From Anaerolineae bacterium (GTDB taxonomy: Bacteria; Chloroflexota; Anaerolineae; SpSt-600), in the NCBI GenBank assembly GCA_028275425.1, contig JAPWUT010000074.1:1-7864 (forward strand): 7,864 nucleotides of DNA, read 5' to 3'. Both the position numbers and the translations under genes were made by a program. The notes beneath the pieces were generated by a model that saw nothing but the letters and a program-made list of their open reading frames with translations, was not told where the DNA came from and did not search any database. Positions within the stretch are counted from its first letter, which is position 1. Every line of letters starts with the position of its first letter. Shown here in pieces: positions 4,884-7,864 of the stretch.

Positions 4884-6089
4884 ATGAGAAACATCCTGAT
4901 AGAAGCCCTTAAATCTGTCCCGGTGGAGGAGCAGCAAGTAGAGCTGGTAGAGCGCAAGGGCACAGGCCATCCCGACTCCATCTGCGATGCCATAATGGAG
5001 GAGGTCTCCATAGCCCTGTGCAAAGCTTACACTGAAGCTTTCGGCAAAATCCTCCACCACAACATAGATAAAGGCTTTTTAGTTGCCGGAGTCACCGAAC
5101 CCAAAATCGGCGGGGGCAAGGTCATAGAACCCATGAAGCTCATCTTCGGCGACAGAGCAATTTACGAATTCCAAGGGAAGAAAATACCCGTAGGGGAAAT
5201 TGCCATTGAAACGGCCAAGAGCTGGATACGCAGGAACCTACGCTTCGTTGACCCCGAAAAGCACGTTGTATACCAGAACGAAATAAAGCCTGGCTCCCCC
5301 GAGCTGGTTGACATCTTCGCCAGAGAAGTCATCGGTGCCAACGATACATCTGCCGCTGTTGGGTATGCTCCATTGACTCAGACCGAGCAAATAGTCTACG
5401 AAGTGGAGCGCTTCCTCAACTCGCCAGAGTTCAAAGCTCGCTTCCCCGAATCGGGCGAGGACATAAAAGTGATGGGTTACCGTTACAACCGCCACCTTAC
5501 CTTGACCATCGCCATGGCTTTTGTGGACCGATATGTGGAAAGCGAAGCCCATTACTTTGCCCGCAAGGAAGAGATGAGGGCGGCTATAAAAGCCTTCGTA
5601 GAAAGCAAGAACTTGGACTTTGAAGAAGTCACCATTGACCTCAACACCCTTGATAGTCCGGGGCGTGGGGAAGCAGGGATGTACCTAACCGTCCTGGGCA
5701 CCAGTGCCGAAGGTGGGGATTGTGGCCAAGTGGGCCGCGGGAACAAAGTCAACGGGGTCATCGCCCTGAACCGTCCCATGAGCACAGAAGCGGCTGCCGG
5801 TAAAAACCCGGTAAGCCACGTGGGCAAAATCTACAACCTTTTAACCCATCGCATTGCTGGGCAACTTTACCAGAAGGTGGAAGGGATAAGGGAAGTATAC
5901 GTTTGGCTCTGCTCCCAGATTGGTCGTCCTATAGACCAACCGCTAATCGCCTCGGCCCAACTCATCCTCAAGCCTGGAGTTAAACTTGAAGCCATAAAGG
6001 GCGATGTAATAGCCATAATTGAGGAAGAGTTAGCCAACATCTACGAATTCACCGCTGCCCTCTCGCGGGGAGAATATCCGGTTTGGTAG
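4884..6089 (+). CDS. metK: Archaeal-type S-adenosylmethionine synthetase, 401 aa
   Basis: Makes S-adenosylmethionine from methionine and ATP, releasing phosphate and pyrophosphate. The sequence belongs to the archaeal-type MAT family, which is very divergent from ordinary bacterial MetK and found in a minority of bacteria. Key motifs are ERKGTGHPDSICD (23-35), GANDTSAAVGYAPLT (151-165), NTLDSPGRGEAGMYLT (254-269), GTSAEGGDCGQVGRGN (272-287) and GKNPVSHVGKIYN (306-318). The length fits the family (about 400 aa). A TTG at 4869 is in frame upstream, but AGGAGG at 4872-4877 lies inside that extension and points to ATG 4884, which gives the standard N-terminus MRNILIE. It begins 11 bases after the methionine synthase stop and closes the SAM-I-controlled operon, so the pathway product represses its own synthesis. 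Confidence 0.96.
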   Translation: MRNILIEALKSVPVEEQQVELVERKGTGHPDSICDAIMEEVSIALCKAYTEAFGKILHHNIDKGFLVAGVTEPKIGGGKVIEPMKLIFGDRAIYEFQGKKIPVGEIAIETAKSWIRRNLRFVDPEKHVVYQNEIKPGSPELVDIFAREVIGANDTSAAVGYAPLTQTEQIVYEVERFLNSPEFKARFPESGEDIKVMGYRYNRHLTLTIAMAFVDRYVESEAHYFARKEEMRAAIKAFVESKNLDFEEVTIDLNTLDSPGRGEAGMYLTVLGTSAEGGDCGQVGRGNKVNGVIALNRPMSTEAAAGKNPVSHVGKIYNLLTHRIAGQLYQKVEGIREVYVWLCSQIGRPIDQPLIASAQLILKPGVKLEAIKGDVIAIIEEELANIYEFTAALSRGEYPVW

Positions 6090-6134
6090 AGCAGCCAGCG
6101 GGGCACACCCTTGCCGTGAGACCTAACCCCCTGA

Positions 6135-6159
6135 CCCCCTTCCCTCGCAGGGAAGGGGG
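6135..6159. repeat. Perfect 11-bp palindrome after metK
   Basis: CCCCCTTCCCT (6135-6145) and AGGGAAGGGGG (6149-6159) pair perfectly around CGC. It sits 45 bases after metK between convergent genes and is preceded by CTAACCCCCTGA. I recall this palindrome class as dispersed copies in Chloroflexota genomes. No T run follows it on either strand (AAAATTT on +), so it is not a standard intrinsic terminator, although such a stem could stabilise the 3' end of the operon mRNA or mark a mobile palindromic repeat. The 45 bases between metK and it show nothing else clear. Confidence 0.8.
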
Positions 6160-6191
6160 AAAATTTGAAATGGCTCTCCGACTCAGAGAGG

Positions 6192-6556
6192 GTCAAAACG
6201 CTGGCAAATCCTCAGCCTACGAGGGTGGGTAAACGGGGGTCCAGGGGGCGGAGCCCCCTGGCGGGGGGTGTCCCCCCACAAATTCAAAAGAAGGGGCGAG
6301 CAGCCCGCATTAGCAACCCCGCCACGAGTGGGGCCCAAAACGCCGGCGAGCCCAAAGCCAACGGGGGTGGGCAAATGGGAGGTCCAGGGGGCGCAGCCCC
6401 CTCCCAGGGGGTTTGGGGGATGTGCCCCCAAAATAAAAAAAGAGGGGGCAAACGGCTAACTCTGTCAACCCCGCCACGAGTGGGGCCCAAATGCTGGCGA
6501 GCCCTCAGCCTACGGGGGTGGGTAAAGTGGGTCCAGGGGGCGCAAGCCCCCTGGTA
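6192..6556. repeat. Right hairpin-repeat array (two units plus a partial)
   Basis: The same four-module repeat as at 55-349, in the same orientation. It begins part-way into a unit at module C (6207-6227), then has D (6241-6261), A (6263-6277), B (6317-6333), C, D (6387-6401), A (6414-6430), B (6469-6485), C and a last D (6533-6554). The B core with its flanks is identical over 25 bases at 261-285, 6315-6339 and 6467-6491. The D stems at 6241-6261 and 6533-6554 have nine perfect pairs with loops GGA and GCAA; C(GCAA)G is a GNRA tetraloop. The array fills the space between metK and the convergent - strand gene and ends 13 bases beyond that gene's stop codon, so the last hairpin may also define its mRNA end. 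Open frames here are repeat read-through. Confidence 0.85.
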
Positions 6557-6569
6557 GGGGACAAGAAGC

Positions 6570-7772
6570 TCATTGGCCAATTAGCCCCACTTCCGCCACG
6601 TAACATTCGTAATTCCACCCCGAAGCATAAATCTGGATGGAAGTAATGTAAGCCGGGCGAGTGTCCTTCAGAAGCTCCATCAAGTTCCCCGTCTCATAGG
6701 GATACCAAACCCCTGCCGGTATCTTCTCCCCATTCAGAATCGGCCACTTGAGGTTAGGGTCGGGCTCAACTGTGTAAAAACCGTGCACCCAAAAACGGTC
6801 AAAGCCGTAAATGTCTTTGTAATTAAGCCGAACCATCAGGGGGAATTCGGAGCTAAGGTACCCTCCCCCCGGCAAGCTTTGGTAAAGGATTTTGACGTCA
6901 AAACGCAAGCTCAAATATTCGTAATCCCGCACATCTTTCCCTATCATCTGAAGGACACCAGTCTCAGTGTGGATTCCGTCCTCTCCGTAGCGGTAGAAGC
7001 GAAGCACTTTCCGTCCCTTCTCCTCTACAACCGAAACTTCCCCGTCACGAATGTTGGGGTCGTTCTTGTAAAGGACTACTTGCCAGTAGGGGAGGAGCGG
7101 CTCGCTGAAATCGCCGTTTTTAATCAAATTGTGCGCAGCCGGCAGAGGGGGCACAGGAGGCTTGCCTTCTTCAACGATTGTGCGTTGCCCCTTGAACAGG
7201 GTAACCACTTCCTCCCCCGACCCTATCAGAGCCTTGCCATCCCTTACTGCTATCTCGGTGCTTCCGCCTACTACTTCTACCGAATAGCTCCCTTCTTTGA
7301 AGAAGACCGATGTGTGCGGGGTCGCAACCTCAAAATAGAGGGGCCTATCTTGATGGGAGACTACCACAAACCGAACTCTCCCTTCCTCAACTTTAACCCT
7401 TATGAGGTGGGGCTTGGGGCTCCAAGGAAAGCGAGGGGAACGCATCCTTTCAGCTTCAACCCGGGCTTTGCCGTAAATTATGGCCATGCTTCCGTCAAAA
7501 AAGGTTATGATTGCCCTGGAAGACTCATCAGGAGCCTCTACCAAACTTCCCTCTTTCACCTTTCGGCTTTCAGCTACTCCTAACGGTTCAGCATAAGGGG
7601 ATTCCCTCACGAATATGGCACTTCCCACCACTGTGATGGCCGCCTCGCGGGAAGTTGTGGCATTGATTATGTACCAGCGGATGGAGAGGGGTATTCCCAC
7701 CGCTAAGAGGCAGAAGATTAGGAAAGAGGTTATGAGGATAGCCCAGGCAATGCGCTCTATGTTCTGCCTCAT
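6570..7772 (-). CDS. Membrane-anchored FecR-like protein with C-terminal jelly-roll-like region, 400 aa
   Basis: Structural rather than enzymatic. The N-terminus (MRQNIERIAW) is followed by one hydrophobic helix at about residues 9-28 and then a long extracytoplasmic part, so it is likely a signal-anchored surface protein. Residues about 70-200 resemble a FecR domain: short repeating beta strands such as KVKEGSLVEAP, AIITFFDGSMAIIYG, VEEGRVRFVV, PHTSVFFKEGSYSVEV and VTLFKGQRTIV. After a proline-rich link (PPVPPLP, 205-211), NLIKNGDFSEPLLPYWQ (215-231) opens a region to the C-terminus that resembles carbohydrate-binding jelly-roll modules. No metal or catalytic motif stands out. The frame is open upstream to 7820, but ATG 7772 overlaps the stop of the preceding gene (TGATG), has AAGGTG nine bases before it, and starts just before the membrane helix. 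The ligand is unknown. In FecR proteins of this kind a role in surface polysaccharide or envelope assembly is common, but that is inference. Confidence 0.78.
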   Translation of the reverse strand: MRQNIERIAWAILITSFLIFCLLAVGIPLSIRWYIINATTSREAAITVVGSAIFVRESPYAEPLGVAESRKVKEGSLVEAPDESSRAIITFFDGSMAIIYGKARVEAERMRSPRFPWSPKPHLIRVKVEEGRVRFVVVSHQDRPLYFEVATPHTSVFFKEGSYSVEVVGGSTEIAVRDGKALIGSGEEVVTLFKGQRTIVEEGKPPVPPLPAAHNLIKNGDFSEPLLPYWQVVLYKNDPNIRDGEVSVVEEKGRKVLRFYRYGEDGIHTETGVLQMIGKDVRDYEYLSLRFDVKILYQSLPGGGYLSSEFPLMVRLNYKDIYGFDRFWVHGFYTVEPDPNLKWPILNGEKIPAGVWYPYETGNLMELLKDTRPAYITSIQIYASGWNYECYVAEVGLIGQ

Positions 7773-7864
7773 CAGAAGCGCACCTTGAAGGAGTCGTAAA
7801 GGCCCTGGAAGGGTAGCCACTCTGCCTCTACTTTAGTGACCACGGCGCTGGGTGGGCCTCGGTG
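7772..7864 (-). CDS. 3' end of an unidentified gene, cut by the window edge
   Basis: The last 30 codons of an open frame run from the window edge to a TGA whose final A is the A of the next gene's ATG (TGATG at 7770-7774). The peptide (ending EWLPFQGLYDSFKVRF) looks like ordinary folded protein with alternating hydrophobic and charged residues, and has no repeat character. The one-base stop/start overlap is the typical signature of translational coupling, so this gene and the FecR-like gene probably form one - strand operon. The fragment is too short to identify. Confidence 0.6.
   Translation of the reverse strand, partial: HRGPPSAVVTKVEAEWLPFQGLYDSFKVRF

Noticed and set aside
6135..6159. 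Classical intrinsic terminator for metK
   Set aside because: The stem is excellent but no T tract follows on either strand, so it is reported as a palindromic repeat only.
55..6556. CRISPR array
   Set aside because: The repeated units are about 145-150 bp, internally structured and imperfect, with no unique spacers of regular length and no cas genes.
6165..6580. Several open frames in the right array on both strands
   Set aside because: The peptides are the same low-complexity repeat translations as on the left; none has a convincing start site.
6783..7583. 266-codon + strand open frame
   Set aside because: It lies wholly opposite the FecR-like gene, whose translation has a membrane helix, domain-like strands and a coupled start; the + strand product has no recognisable features.

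Overview
This window most likely comes from a thermophilic or anaerobic Chloroflexota-like bacterium (Anaerolineae or Dehalococcoidia relatives). That is an inference from three things. The bacterial signals are clear: strong Shine-Dalgarno sites, a sigma70-type promoter and a SAM-I riboswitch. The methionine/SAM enzymes are of archaeal type or 'core' type, a mix I associate with this phylum. The flanks carry GC-rich hairpin repeats and a dispersed-type palindrome of the kind I recall from Chloroflexota genomes. No taxonomic marker gene is present, so the assignment is tentative.

Layout. Positions 1-54 are a G24/C22 inverted homopolymer, and 55-349 is a tandem array of hairpin repeats of about 145-150 bp. 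A two-gene tRNA-metabolism unit follows on the + strand: kptA (tRNA 2'-phosphotransferase, 376-945), overlapping queH (epoxyqueuosine reductase, 935-1507). The 389-nt gap 1508-1896 is regulatory. It holds a TTGACA/TAAGAT promoter, a complete SAM-I riboswitch aptamer, an intrinsic terminator, a second hairpin, and the Shine-Dalgarno of mtnA, which starts with TTG.

The riboswitch leads a tight four-gene operon at 1897-6089: mtnA (methylthioribose-1-phosphate isomerase), an MBL-fold hydrolase of unknown substrate, a core (folate-independent) methionine synthase resembling MesB, and an archaeal-type metK. Together these cover part of methylthioadenosine recycling, methylation of homocysteine, and SAM synthesis. 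High SAM should shut the unit off. No folate-dependent MetE/MetH is present, and no MtnP, MtnK or later salvage enzyme lies in the window, so the MBL protein is the unexplained member.

After metK, a perfect 11-bp palindrome (6135-6159) and a second hairpin-repeat array (6192-6556) fill the convergent intergenic region. On the - strand a membrane-anchored FecR-like protein with a C-terminal jelly-roll-like region (6570-7772) is translationally coupled to the 3' end of a further gene cut by the window edge (7772-7864).

The observations most worth following are these: one C-tract in the mtnA leader can pair with three partners, including a perfect 9-bp match to the mtnA ribosome binding site; paired substitutions in the repeat hairpins preserve base pairing; the poly-G/poly-C tract sits exactly where a repeat hairpin should be; and the MBL enzyme sits inside a SAM-controlled methionine operon.
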